DNA of 33,307 bases from positions 1 through 33,307 of the IMG/VR virus record IMGVR_UViG_3300036770_008723; one strand, 5' to 3'. Shown here one piece after another: positions 7,238-14,781 of this stretch (position 1 is its first letter; the number at the start of each line of letters is the position of its first letter). Source of the DNA: a virus. Position numbers and translations under genes: made by a program. The notes below the pieces were generated by a model. The model had not been told where the DNA came from. It searched no databases and saw only the letters and a list, made by a program, of their open reading frames with translations.

Positions 7238-8023
7238 ATGCTGTACAAATTCATTCAGAGCGAAGCGCATGTTTTACTGGATGTTTTTGAGAAAATCGTC
7301 GTTGGTGGATCTTTGAAATTCTCCTCAGCCCTCTCCTTCAACGATCCCTTCGAGTTCAAGTTCAATTCGATAGCACCGAGCCGTGAGATCTTCGACGCAT
7401 GGCACAGGACTTACGATCCTGGGCGCAGCGCGGACGAGCTCGAGCAGGGCTGGGCGTCCTTCTCCGATTCGGGAGCGGACTGGAATACGGCCTTCGTGCC
7501 GAGGCAGAATTTGCTACAGCAACTATATGTTTTATCTTTAGCGTCCCGCTGGGACAGTCACCTGATGTGGTCGCATTATGCCGGCAACCATCAGGGATAC
7601 GCGGTGATCTATCGCCCTGAACTCGTCGCAGCTGTGGAGGCTCTCCCTGCCCGTGTGGCGGCCGGCCCAGTCGCCTACCGCGCGCACCTGCCAGATCTTC
7701 CTTGGTTCCAGGTGACGCCCCAGGAGATGGTCCGACCTGTGCTCTTCACCAAATCGGACGAATGGTCCTACGAACGTGAGTTCCGTCTGGTTCTCGGAGG
7801 CAACCCGGGCCAGCTGGCTCTCTACAAGACGATTGATCCATCTCTGATCGCCGGTGTCATCCTCGGCACACGGGCATCCAACGCGCTTGTCGACCGCGCA
7901 CTTGCGCTCCAGAAGGCCCGCCCGGAGTTTATTGTCCGAAAGATCGCATCGAAGGCCCGCTCCTACGCACTCGAGGCCTACGATGTAGACGGAAAAAGCT
8001 GGCACTATGGCCATATGCTATAG
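7238..8023 (+). CDS. DUF2971 domain protein (cargo gene)
   Basis: A 261-residue protein with the DUF2971 pattern. It opens MLYKFI, has LKFSSALSFNDPFEFKF near the N-terminus, then WSHYAGNHQGYAVIYRPE in the middle, VLFTKSDEWSYEREFRLV, and IAGVILGTRAS towards the end. The family is widespread in phages and genomic islands, and its biochemical role is unknown to me. The ATG at 7238 fits the usual family start; ATG 7205 or TTG 7202 would add 11-12 residues. The gene is AT-richer than the phage genes around it, opposite in strand and bounded by spacers, which marks it as a late acquisition. Lysogenic conversion or superinfection exclusion is a guess from context only. Confidence 0.85.
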   Translation: MLYKFIQSEAHVLLDVFEKIVVGGSLKFSSALSFNDPFEFKFNSIAPSREIFDAWHRTYDPGRSADELEQGWASFSDSGADWNTAFVPRQNLLQQLYVLSLASRWDSHLMWSHYAGNHQGYAVIYRPELVAAVEALPARVAAGPVAYRAHLPDLPWFQVTPQEMVRPVLFTKSDEWSYEREFRLVLGGNPGQLALYKTIDPSLIAGVILGTRASNALVDRALALQKARPEFIVRKIASKARSYALEAYDVDGKSWHYGHML

Positions 8024-8148
8024 CGACGCCGGTGAGTAGCCCCATGGCTGGGATTCGCGCGAAGGGGCCACCACTTCCGCGGCATACTACTGCCGATTGT
8101 CGCTCAAGGCGGGCGTCGGTGCGCTGCGCAGACAACGCGCGACGACGG

Positions 8149-9633
8149 TCAGAGCTCATCGGCATCATTCGGAACACTCGGGTGTGGCATCGCGGCGCCC
8201 GTCGCGGCAATCTCGATGGCAGCCATCTGGGCCGCGTCCTGCGCGGACCCGGACTTGGCAACGCGGCGGGGATCGCTGTCGAGCGAGATGCCGGCGTCAT
8301 CGAGCAGGGCGTTGGCCTCGCGGATCATCTCTACCGCCTGGCGGAAGTCGTAGCCGAACGAGCCAACCGCCTCGGGTTGCGGCACGAAGCCCGCGCGCAC
8401 CTGGGCGATCAGGGCCGTAGTATCCTTCAGGGGGTCGATCATCTCGTGGGCCGGTGGGACGTGGGCGACGTCGGTCGGCATGTCAGCGTCCCACAGGCCG
8501 AGTAGCGCCCCCTGTTGGTGAAATCGGTCAGCGATTGGGCGGACTAGCATCGGGATCAGCATCCCGTACTGCACCTGCTCGCAGAGCCGGCGGAATTCGA
8601 TCTTGCCGGCGCGCAGGCTGGAGTAGTTGGCCTGGGTCAGATCGCCAGAGACCTGGTCGTAGGTCAGCCCGGCACCGACCGACGCTGCCTCCAGAGCGCG
8701 CCGCGCGAAGGCGGTGTGGCTGCCGCCGCCGGATGGATTCACCACCTCCACCGACCCAGTGCCGCGGCGATAGAGAATCATGCCTGGCTCAAAGGCTTCC
8801 ACTGGCCGCCCCTGCGCATCCCGCAGCAGCCCCGCCGCGGCGCCGGTCAGCACCTCATCACCCTCCTCGGTCACTACCGCGGCGAGGCACGCCTCAATCT
8901 TGGCCTTCATCAGAAGAGCCGCCTCGTAGTCGCCGAGATCGCGCAGCCGCAGCAGGATCGGGGCCAGCCACGACACGTCGCGCAGCTGGCCGGGTCGGCG
9001 CTTGCGGTAGATGTGCAGCACCTCGCTGGCAGGGATCGGTACGCTGCTCTGGCTTATGCTCGGCAGATACAAGCTGGCACCGGGATGCTGCGGGAAAAGC
9101 CAGTAGGCCGTCGGCGCGCCGGTACCATCGACAATGATGCCCTGCACGGTGATGGCACCGCCGATCGTGCCGGTGCGGCTGGCGTCGAGATGGTCGCTCT
9201 CCAGGACCTGCAGGCGCAGGCCGATCGGGTTGGTGGACGTCGGCTCGGTAATCAGCAGCCGCACCATGGACTCGCCGCTCTCCACCACCGAGCGCATCAC
9301 CAGGGCCTGCAATCCGTAGAGGTCGAGTCTCCCCTCGGCGTCGCAGGCAGTGCTCTCGGCCCAGCGGCGCCAGGCATCGGCGTGCTTCTTGTTGGACCAG
9401 CGCGTGGTGATACCTGCGCCGACGGCATTGCCTGTCCAGAGGTCGATGATACGGGCAGCGTAGGGGTCATTCCGGACGGCATCGCGGGCGCGGCGCGTGA
9501 TGGTGCTCGATGCGCTCGCCACCTCGCTGTTGGCGCTGCCACCGGATGCCGCCCAGGCCGAGGCGCGAGCGTCCTGGGCTGCGGCATAGCCACGCAGAGC
9601 GCGCCAGGCATCGCGCAGACGGGCGGAGATCAT
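8149..9633 (-). CDS. Portal protein, lambda gpB family
   Basis: A 494-residue protein of the lambda portal family. Recognisable segments are the N-terminal RNDPYAARIIDLWTGNAVG, the central EVLHIYRKRRPGQLRDVSWL, and the C-terminal QVSGDLTQANYSSLRAGKIEF, where family members have (V)xGDxxxxNYSSxR. Twelve copies are expected to form the ring at the capsid vertex through which DNA is packaged. I chose the ATG at 9633, with GGAG upstream, instead of a frame extension to 9663. The next phage gene in order, the protease-capsid fusion, is separated by the plus-strand DUF2971 insertion. Confidence 0.93.
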   Translation of the reverse strand: MISARLRDAWRALRGYAAAQDARASAWAASGGSANSEVASASSTITRRARDAVRNDPYAARIIDLWTGNAVGAGITTRWSNKKHADAWRRWAESTACDAEGRLDLYGLQALVMRSVVESGESMVRLLITEPTSTNPIGLRLQVLESDHLDASRTGTIGGAITVQGIIVDGTGAPTAYWLFPQHPGASLYLPSISQSSVPIPASEVLHIYRKRRPGQLRDVSWLAPILLRLRDLGDYEAALLMKAKIEACLAAVVTEEGDEVLTGAAAGLLRDAQGRPVEAFEPGMILYRRGTGSVEVVNPSGGGSHTAFARRALEAASVGAGLTYDQVSGDLTQANYSSLRAGKIEFRRLCEQVQYGMLIPMLVRPIADRFHQQGALLGLWDADMPTDVAHVPPAHEMIDPLKDTTALIAQVRAGFVPQPEAVGSFGYDFRQAVEMIREANALLDDAGISLDSDPRRVAKSGSAQDAAQMAAIEIAATGAAMPHPSVPNDADEL

Positions 9634-9649
9634 CAATTCTCCACCCGTC

Positions 9650-9829
9650 CTACTTCGCCACAAGCCGCTTCACGACTTCCAGCACCGTGCCCTCGCCGAG
9701 CAGCAGCAGGAAGACGATCGCGATAAGGACGAGTTCGATCCGCTTGAGGCGTGCCTCGGTCTGCTTCCAGCGCTCCGCGCACACCGCCTCGTGGACGGCG
9801 AGCTTCTGCGCGACATCGTCCTCGGACAT
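9650..9829 (-). CDS. Small membrane protein, XhlA/holin-like
   Basis: A 59-residue protein. Residues 1-30 are a charged amphipathic helix (MSEDDVAQKLAVHEAVCAER and onward to a Lys/Arg pair). Residues 31-44 (IELVLIAIVFLLLL) form one hydrophobic segment. A short helix ending in VVKRLVAK follows. This charged helix plus one membrane segment resembles XhlA-type hemolysin/holin accessory proteins. It lies between the gpW-like connector and the portal, 16 bp before the portal start. A role in lysis with the M15 peptidase is an inference; a structural or membrane-anchored accessory role is also possible. Confidence 0.6.
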   Translation of the reverse strand: MSEDDVAQKLAVHEAVCAERWKQTEARLKRIELVLIAIVFLLLLGEGTVLEVVKRLVAK

Positions 9830-9847
9830 AGGTCAATCTCCGGTCAG

Positions 9848-10081
9848 TCAGCCGGCGTCGCGGGAGAAGCGCGCCAGGGTGATGCAGGGACGGCGTTGCG
9901 CTGGATTCTCGGTGGCATAGCCGGCCGCAAGCGCCTGGCCGATCTCGGCCAGCGAACGGTATTCGACGGTGCGGCCTTCGAAGGTCACGCGCGTGGTGCC
10001 GGCGGTATAGGCATCGGCCAGACCGCGCCATCGGTTGCCGGTGGGTTGGACGATTGCCCACGCCAGAGCGTCAGGGTTCAT
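9848..10081 (-). CDS. gpW-like head-tail connector
   Basis: A 77-residue protein with the gpW pattern: a helical start, the beta-hairpin TTRVTFEGRTVEYRSLAEIG, then a helix (QALAAGYATENPAQRR). In lambda gpW attaches below the portal and stabilises the packaged DNA. GAGGAA lies 7 bp before the ATG at 10081. The frame extends upstream to 10375 but there only mirrors terminase coding sequence. The start is 12 bp from the terminase stop, as expected for a TerL-W-portal order. Confidence 0.85.
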   Translation of the reverse strand: MNPDALAWAIVQPTGNRWRGLADAYTAGTTRVTFEGRTVEYRSLAEIGQALAAGYATENPAQRRPCITLARFSRDAG

Positions 10082-10092
10082 GATGGCGTTCC

Positions 10093-12018
10093 TCAGCGCA
10101 GCCAGCCGGAGCGGGCACCGAGCCAGATACGAGGCCGGATCGCCGCCGAGCTGTTTGGTGCCAACGTGGTCGGCGCAGCGCGTGCCTGGTCCAAGGTCGC
10201 GAACGTCTCGCTGCCGGCGGGTGGGGCTCTGGTGGCAATCGGCGCGTCCGCCAGTTCCTCTCTCAGCCGCTGCCAAAACCGCTCGCCATAGCGATCGGCG
10301 CCCAGCAACCACAGCGCGGCGCGCGCCAGCACGGCGCAGTCCAGCGCCTCGTTCCGTTCCCTGAGCTTCGACCATTCCTGCCGGGCGAACCCGCGCCGGT
10401 CCTTGGTGGTGCGCAACTGCTCAGCAACCAGCTGCTTCACCCACTCAACCTCGATGGCCCGCGGCAGATGCACCCAGCCCTGCGGGTAAACCTCTGTCTC
10501 ACCGCGACCCAGCCAGAGCCGGCGATACAGGTCCGCCTTCCAGGTCGAGACCGACACCGTCCAAAGCTTCAGCCCGCGGCGCAGCTTCTGGCCATTGACC
10601 AAGGCATCGACCAGCGTCGGTCCCTGCACCGGCTGTGCACGGTTCCAGCCCTCGACGCCCTTGGTTGGGGCAATCCGCGGATCCCGGAGGTGCCGTAGGT
10701 GGCCATAGACCGAGGCCGTGTCCCGGCCGCCGGTGTCCACGCATACCTTGGCGATGCGTATCGCGCCGGCAGTGCCGCGCGGCCAGTCCCTGGCCAGCAG
10801 CTTCGCCAATTCCTCCCATGGCGCACGCTCCCTCGGGCTGCCGGGAATGACGACATGGTCGACCAGCCAGGAGGTGAAGCCCTCGGCCCAACCCCACACA
10901 TCGATCTCGATCCGGTCGTCCTGCACGTCGACGCCGGCCGTGAGCACCAGAGCGCCGGGCGGCACGATCCCGATGGCGAAGTCCTCTCGCCGTTCGACCA
11001 GACGCTCCCAATCGGGCGCCTCGCCATGCTCCTGCCAGACCTCGCCGAGCACCGTGTTGCGAAAGGTCTTGAGGTCCTCCGCCTTGCCCTGCGCCGCCTC
11101 CCAGTCGCGCGCTATCTGCTCCCACGACAGCCACCCCACCGGCGAGTAGAGCGCCGAGATGTGGTAGCCGACCGTATGCGGGTCCGATGCCTCCGCCGTC
11201 GCCCGCCACTCCCCGCCGGCCAACATCGCCGTCTTGTGGTGTTCGCCGATCGGCGAGTCGCAGGCCTCGCAATGGTAGGCGGCGCTGGTGGGATTGCCTT
11301 TCGTCCAGATCAGCCGCTCGAACCGGAGCCATTGCATCGCCTGGCAATGCGGGCACGGCACGAAGAACCGCCGCTGGTCGCTGGACTGGAACTCCCGCTC
11401 GATCCGGCTTCTGCCGGCGATGGTTGGCGTCGAGACCAGGAACACCTTGCGCCGCCAACCAAATGTCCGCGCCCGCGCCTCGGCCAGGGCAATGGGGTCT
11501 CCCTCGCCTTCGACATCGCCGGGATAGGCGTCCACCTCGTCCAGGAACAGGAACCGCGCCGTCATCGAGCGCAGCCCGACTGCCGAGTTGGCACCGGTCA
11601 GCACCAGGATGCCGCCCGGGAACTCCTTGGACAGCATGGTGTTGCCGCTGTCCCTGGCCCGCGCCGGTGCCACCCGCTCCCGCAGCGCAGGCGTCTCCTC
11701 CAGGAGGGGATCGATCCTCTGCCGGCTGAAGCGTTTGGCCAGTTCCACGGTCGGCTGCACCGCCAGCACTGGGGCCGGCACGTGGTGCATGATGTAGCCC
11801 AGCCAACAATTGCCCCCCTCCGACGCGCCGACCTGTGCGCCCTTCATGAACACTACGCGCCGGGCGGGATGCACCGCGGAGAGCGCATCCATGATGTCCC
11901 GCAGATACGGGGTCCGCGACGTGCGCCACGGCCCCGGCTCCGACGAAGCGCGGGTGCTCAGCACGCGATGCTGGTCGGCCCATTGGCTGACCGTGAGCTG
12001 CGGTGGCGGACGCAGCAT
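10093..12018 (-). CDS. Terminase large subunit, lambda GpA family
   Basis: A 641-residue packaging motor. The ATPase domain has the Walker A-like GAQVGASEG (60-68) and Walker B FLFLDEVD (156-163). A zinc-ribbon region follows (CPHC near 220 and CEAC near 250). The C-terminal RNase H-like nuclease begins at ALVLTAGVDVQDD (about 353-365) with its first acidic residues visible. The length is normal for the GpA family. The protein cuts concatemeric DNA at cos-type sites and translocates it into the prohead through the portal. It starts 26 bp after the TerS stop. Confidence 0.95.
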   Translation of the reverse strand: MLRPPPQLTVSQWADQHRVLSTRASSEPGPWRTSRTPYLRDIMDALSAVHPARRVVFMKGAQVGASEGGNCWLGYIMHHVPAPVLAVQPTVELAKRFSRQRIDPLLEETPALRERVAPARARDSGNTMLSKEFPGGILVLTGANSAVGLRSMTARFLFLDEVDAYPGDVEGEGDPIALAEARARTFGWRRKVFLVSTPTIAGRSRIEREFQSSDQRRFFVPCPHCQAMQWLRFERLIWTKGNPTSAAYHCEACDSPIGEHHKTAMLAGGEWRATAEASDPHTVGYHISALYSPVGWLSWEQIARDWEAAQGKAEDLKTFRNTVLGEVWQEHGEAPDWERLVERREDFAIGIVPPGALVLTAGVDVQDDRIEIDVWGWAEGFTSWLVDHVVIPGSPRERAPWEELAKLLARDWPRGTAGAIRIAKVCVDTGGRDTASVYGHLRHLRDPRIAPTKGVEGWNRAQPVQGPTLVDALVNGQKLRRGLKLWTVSVSTWKADLYRRLWLGRGETEVYPQGWVHLPRAIEVEWVKQLVAEQLRTTKDRRGFARQEWSKLRERNEALDCAVLARAALWLLGADRYGERFWQRLREELADAPIATRAPPAGSETFATLDQARAAPTTLAPNSSAAIRPRIWLGARSGWLR

Positions 12019-12043
12019 GGCGCCTGCCCGCCTGCGGACATGG

Positions 12044-12583
12044 TCAGCGGTCCGCGCCGCGGTTTCCGAGGCCTGGGGGATCGAAGCGATCGGCGGCCTC
12101 CGTCAGTAGATCGGCGACGTGCTGCTGCAGCACGGTCTGCACCAGGTGCGGCTCCACCCCGAGGTCGGCGGCGATCAGGCCGGACACCCGGGCCGGCCAG
12201 TTCAGCAGTGCGTCGCGCATGGCGCCGGCGATCTCGTCGATGGCAGCATTGGCCGCCGCGGCGTCGAGCAGCCGGCCCTTGTCTTCGTCCAGCGCCATGC
12301 GCTGGGCTTCCACCTTGAGCGCCAGCTGGGCCACACGGAGCCTGGCGTAGGGCGTGGCATCGCCCGACAGGCCGGCTTGCGTGGTGCCGGCGCCAGTCGC
12401 GCCCGCCAGTGGCGAACGCACCGGGTCGGCGGTCTCGATCATGCGGCGGCGGGTCTTCTCCACATCCCATTGGCCATCCGGCTCGCGTTCGATACGGCCC
12501 TTGGTCTCGGCCTTGCGCAAGGCGGTCTCGGTGACGCCGATGCGGCGGGCCAGTTCCCGCGTCGATGGGGTCAGCTCCGGCAT
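12044..12583 (-). CDS. Terminase small subunit (Nu1-like)
   Basis: A 179-residue protein. The N-terminal 60 residues form a winged-helix or HTH-like DNA-binding domain (STRELARRIGVTETALRKAE...GQWDVEKTRRRM). A helical oligomerisation region follows (RLRVAQLALKVEAQRMALDE). It sits immediately upstream of TerL in the transcription direction. The family recognises the packaging start site and loads the large subunit. It is the first gene of the structural operon, divergent from the plus-strand accessory genes. Confidence 0.86.
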   Translation of the reverse strand: MPELTPSTRELARRIGVTETALRKAETKGRIEREPDGQWDVEKTRRRMIETADPVRSPLAGATGAGTTQAGLSGDATPYARLRVAQLALKVEAQRMALDEDKGRLLDAAAANAAIDEIAGAMRDALLNWPARVSGLIAADLGVEPHLVQTVLQQHVADLLTEAADRFDPPGLGNRGADR

Positions 12584-12683
12584 GGACGGCCCCTTTCGCC
12601 GCGCGCTCAGGCCCGGCCGAGGGCAGCCTCATGATCTGATCGAGTGCGCCTGAACAAAGCAATCATTCTGCGCTCATTCTGAG

Positions 12684-12730
12684 TTGGCTCTGCCCCGCCC
12701 CAGCGCGAAGTGTTCATCACGCGCAGGGGA
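12684..12730 (+). repeat. Leader motif, copy 1 (upstream of the 12760 gene)
   Basis: TTGGCTC (12684), 10 bases, CAGCGCGAA (12701), 7 bases, TCACGCGCAGGGGA (12717-12730). The same three blocks recur in the same order at 14129-14177 with spacers of 11 and 8 bases. Each copy ends 29 bp before the ATG of a short plus-strand gene. A shared promoter or operator is likely, but the blocks do not match a standard sigma-70 -10 box. Confidence 0.65.
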
Positions 12731-12759
12731 CCAGGCCCCGCCAGGCAGGAGCAGCAGAG

Positions 12760-13131
12760 ATGGCCAGCACCAACATCCCACAGACCCAGAACCAGGAGTG
12801 GGGGTTCTACGGCACGATCAGCCACCACGCCGAACCGGCCAAGGCCTGGAACCTGGCGATCACCGCGATCAGCGATGCCACCGGCCTGCCGCTCGACACC
12901 GCACGGGCCTTTCTCGACAGCAGGCAGGGCCGGCATTTCGCCGACGCGGTAGCCAACCGCCTCACGGACAGCGAGGCCGACAATGCCGCCGCGATCAGCG
13001 CCACGGTCGCGGAGTGGATGGGCTGGCGCATCAGCGCCCGCACCGCCCACCAGACCGGCATCCCCCGCGGGCTCCCCTACCTCACCGGCTTCGCCATCCA
13101 GGCCGAGATCGAGGCCGACACGACCGAGTGA
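12760..13131 (+). CDS. Conserved-looking hypothetical phage protein, 123 residues
   Basis: A soluble, mainly helical protein. The N-terminus (IPQTQNQEWGFYGTI) is aromatic and polar. The middle has a helical segment with GRHFADAVANRL, and the C-terminus ends in acidic EIEADTTE. It shows no membrane segment, catalytic motif or family that I recognise. GGCAGGAG precedes the ATG. Its upstream leader repeats before the 14207 gene, so these small plus-strand genes are probably controlled together. It is divergent from TerS, with about 176 bp between the starts. Confidence 0.7.
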   Translation: MASTNIPQTQNQEWGFYGTISHHAEPAKAWNLAITAISDATGLPLDTARAFLDSRQGRHFADAVANRLTDSEADNAAAISATVAEWMGWRISARTAHQTGIPRGLPYLTGFAIQAEIEADTTE

Positions 13132-13192
13132 CGCGCCGCCCTCCGCCACCGCCCCGACCGGGTTCCGCCCGGCGGGGCTCCAGGCAGTAGCA

Positions 13193-13211
13193 GCCCCTGG
13201 TGGTCAGGGGC
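13193..13211 (+). promoter_or_regulatory. Stem-loop just before the DUF3489 ribosome binding site
   Basis: GCCCCTG (13193-13199), a 5-base loop, then CAGGGGC (13205-13211). This is a perfect 7-bp GC-rich stem ending a few bases before the GAGAGGGAG ribosome binding site of the next gene. There is no T-tract, so it is more likely a translational or operator element than a terminator. Confidence 0.4.
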
Positions 13212-13229
13212 GCGAGAGGGAGAACCCCG

Positions 13230-14033
13230 ATGGCCAAGCTTTCCGACACTGCCCTGGTCCTGCTCAACAAGGCCGCCACCCGCGACGACCGCATCGCCGA
13301 GCCGCCCAACCATCTGCCCGCCGCCGCGCGCAACGCAGTGGTGCGCAGCCTGCTCAAGCAGGGGCTGCTGATCGAGGATGCGGTCGCACTCAACCATCCC
13401 CTGGCGTGGCGGACGGACGAGAGCGACGCCGACCTGCGCTGCAGCATCGCGCTCCGCATCACCGACGACGGCTTCCGTGCCCTCAACATGGACCCGCCGG
13501 GCAGCGAGCCCGCCGAGGACGACGCGACCTACACCGCCGCCACGGACGCGCCCACGGCGCCCGACGCGGCTTCGGTGCAGGCGGAGGCCCTGGCGGTGGC
13601 CGAGGTCCTCGAAGCCGCCCAGGGCGCACCCGAGCCCGCCCCGCGCGCGAGCCTGCGCGACGCCGCCGCGGCGGTTCTGGAGGAGTGGGACGACCGGGAC
13701 AACCAGCAGTATGGCCTGCCCGAGGCGATCGAGCGTCTGCGCGCCGCCTTGGCCGCAAAGTGGGGGCGTCGCGCAGGCGGACCCGGCACCCCGCGCAAGC
13801 CGCGCGAGGGCACCAAGCAGCAGGCGGTGCTTGCGATGCTATGCCGCGAGGAGGGGGCCACGGTGGCCCAGATCGCCGAGGCGACCGGCTGGGCCAGCCA
13901 CACGGTCCGCGGCTTCCTGGCGGGGCTGAAAAAGAAGGGCTTCCAGGTCGCCCCCCTGGAGCGGGTCCGGATGGTCGGTCCCAACAAGGACGGCGCGAAG
14001 GGCTCCTACACCATCTACGCCATCACGGAGTGA
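13230..14033 (+). CDS. DUF3489 domain protein
   Basis: A 267-residue protein. The N-terminal part (about 1-95, starting MAKLSDTALVLLNKAATRDD) resembles a winged-helix fold. An acidic, Ala-rich linker follows (about 95-150). The C-terminal DUF3489 module (about 195-267) holds TKQQAVLAMLCREEGATVAQI, then WASHTVRGFLAGLKKKG, a helix-turn-helix-like unit. The ATG at 13230 with GGGAG upstream is chosen over an upstream GTG at 13200. DUF3489 proteins are common in alphaproteobacterial mobile elements and are presumed DNA-binding; the target is unknown. It is in the plus-strand accessory cluster. Confidence 0.88.
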   Translation: MAKLSDTALVLLNKAATRDDRIAEPPNHLPAAARNAVVRSLLKQGLLIEDAVALNHPLAWRTDESDADLRCSIALRITDDGFRALNMDPPGSEPAEDDATYTAATDAPTAPDAASVQAEALAVAEVLEAAQGAPEPAPRASLRDAAAAVLEEWDDRDNQQYGLPEAIERLRAALAAKWGRRAGGPGTPRKPREGTKQQAVLAMLCREEGATVAQIAEATGWASHTVRGFLAGLKKKGFQVAPLERVRMVGPNKDGAKGSYTIYAITE

Positions 14034-14128
14034 CCGACGCTTGGCGGGGTACCGAAGCGGCATCCCGCCTGCTTCCGAAGATGATCAATCGCGCCCGGAG
14101 AACGCAATCTTCCGGGCGCGCTCTTGTC

Positions 14129-14177
14129 TTGGCTCATCGCCGCGCTCAGCGCGAATGGTCCTGTCACGCGCAGGGGA
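14129..14177 (+). repeat. Leader motif, copy 2 (upstream of the 14207 gene)
   Basis: TTGGCTC (14129), 11 bases, CAGCGCGAA (14147), 8 bases, TCACGCGCAGGGGA (14164-14177). This is the second copy of the three-block leader seen at 12684-12730. The sequence between the blocks differs, so the blocks themselves appear conserved. Confidence 0.65.
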
Positions 14178-14206
14178 GTTTCCCACGCGAGACACAGGAG
14201 CCGCCC

Positions 14207-14422
14207 ATGACCAACGACTCTGCCTGCCACGCCAAGCTGGTGGGCCTTGCCGCCCACGCCCGGCTTTCCTGGCACCACTGGTTCAGCCGCGCCCGCGCCA
14301 CCCGCCTGGGACTCAGCGACGACCGCTACGGCGGCGCCTACGCCCTGGACGGCGCCGCCATCTGGCGCCACCGCCTGGCGGAACTGAACGCGCAGATCCG
14401 CGCGAATGAGGCGGGGGCATGA
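14207..14422 (+). CDS. Small hypothetical protein, 71 residues
   Basis: A 71-residue soluble protein containing LVGLAAHARLSWHHWFSRAR and, near the end, WRHRLAELNAQIRANEAGA. It is probably two or three helices with basic and aromatic residues. AGGAG lies 6 bp before the ATG. Its stop overlaps the start of the next gene (ATGA), so the two are translated together. I recognise no family. Confidence 0.7.
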   Translation: MTNDSACHAKLVGLAAHARLSWHHWFSRARATRLGLSDDRYGGAYALDGAAIWRHRLAELNAQIRANEAGA

Positions 14423-14781
14423 TGGCCCTCTCCCACTCCCGATGGATCGTGCTGGCCAGCGACGGCCGGCACTCCACAATCGGGCGCGACACGGCGCCCG
14501 ACGATGCCACGCTGGCCGCCGCCGGTTCCGCCCTGGCCAGCATGGGACTGACCGGCTGGCTGGTGCGCCTCGAGGGCGACTACTGGTCGCGCCGGAAGCC
14601 GGTGGTTCTCACCATGATCCAGCCCCTGGCTCACGCCGCCGACGCCGACTGGGGCGCCGCAGTCGCCGCGTTCGAGGCCATGCGCATGGCGGCCACGTCG
14701 TCGAAGGTCTGGTCCTCGCCGTCCAGGATGGCGGGCTCGCCGGTGAAGTCCTGCCAGCGCAGTACCGCCACGTCGCAGTAG
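14419..14781 (+). CDS. Hypothetical protein with a 3' end antisense to a methylase gene
   Basis: The first about 95 residues (SRWIVLASDGRHSTIGRDTA, ASMGLTGWLVRLEGDYW, then ADWGAAVAAFEAMR) look like a normal small alpha/beta phage protein. The last about 25-30 residues (SSKVWSSPSRMAGSPVKSC...) are the antisense reading of the methylase C-terminal half and look non-native. The original gene probably ended near 14690 and lost its stop when the methylase gene was joined to it. It overlaps the minus-strand methylase gene by 151 bp. Function is unknown. Confidence 0.6.
   Translation: MMALSHSRWIVLASDGRHSTIGRDTAPDDATLAAAGSALASMGLTGWLVRLEGDYWSRRKPVVLTMIQPLAHAADADWGAAVAAFEAMRMAATSSKVWSSPSRMAGSPVKSCQRSTATSQ

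Noticed and set aside
10499-12318. Long open frames on both strands across the terminase large subunit gene
   Set aside because: Walker motifs, the zinc ribbon and the nuclease motif lie in one minus-strand frame only; the others are shadows.
12607-13149. 180-codon minus-strand open frame opposite the 12760 gene
   Set aside because: It has no ribosome binding site and a composition typical of an antisense reading. The plus-strand gene has a good ribosome binding site and a duplicated leader.
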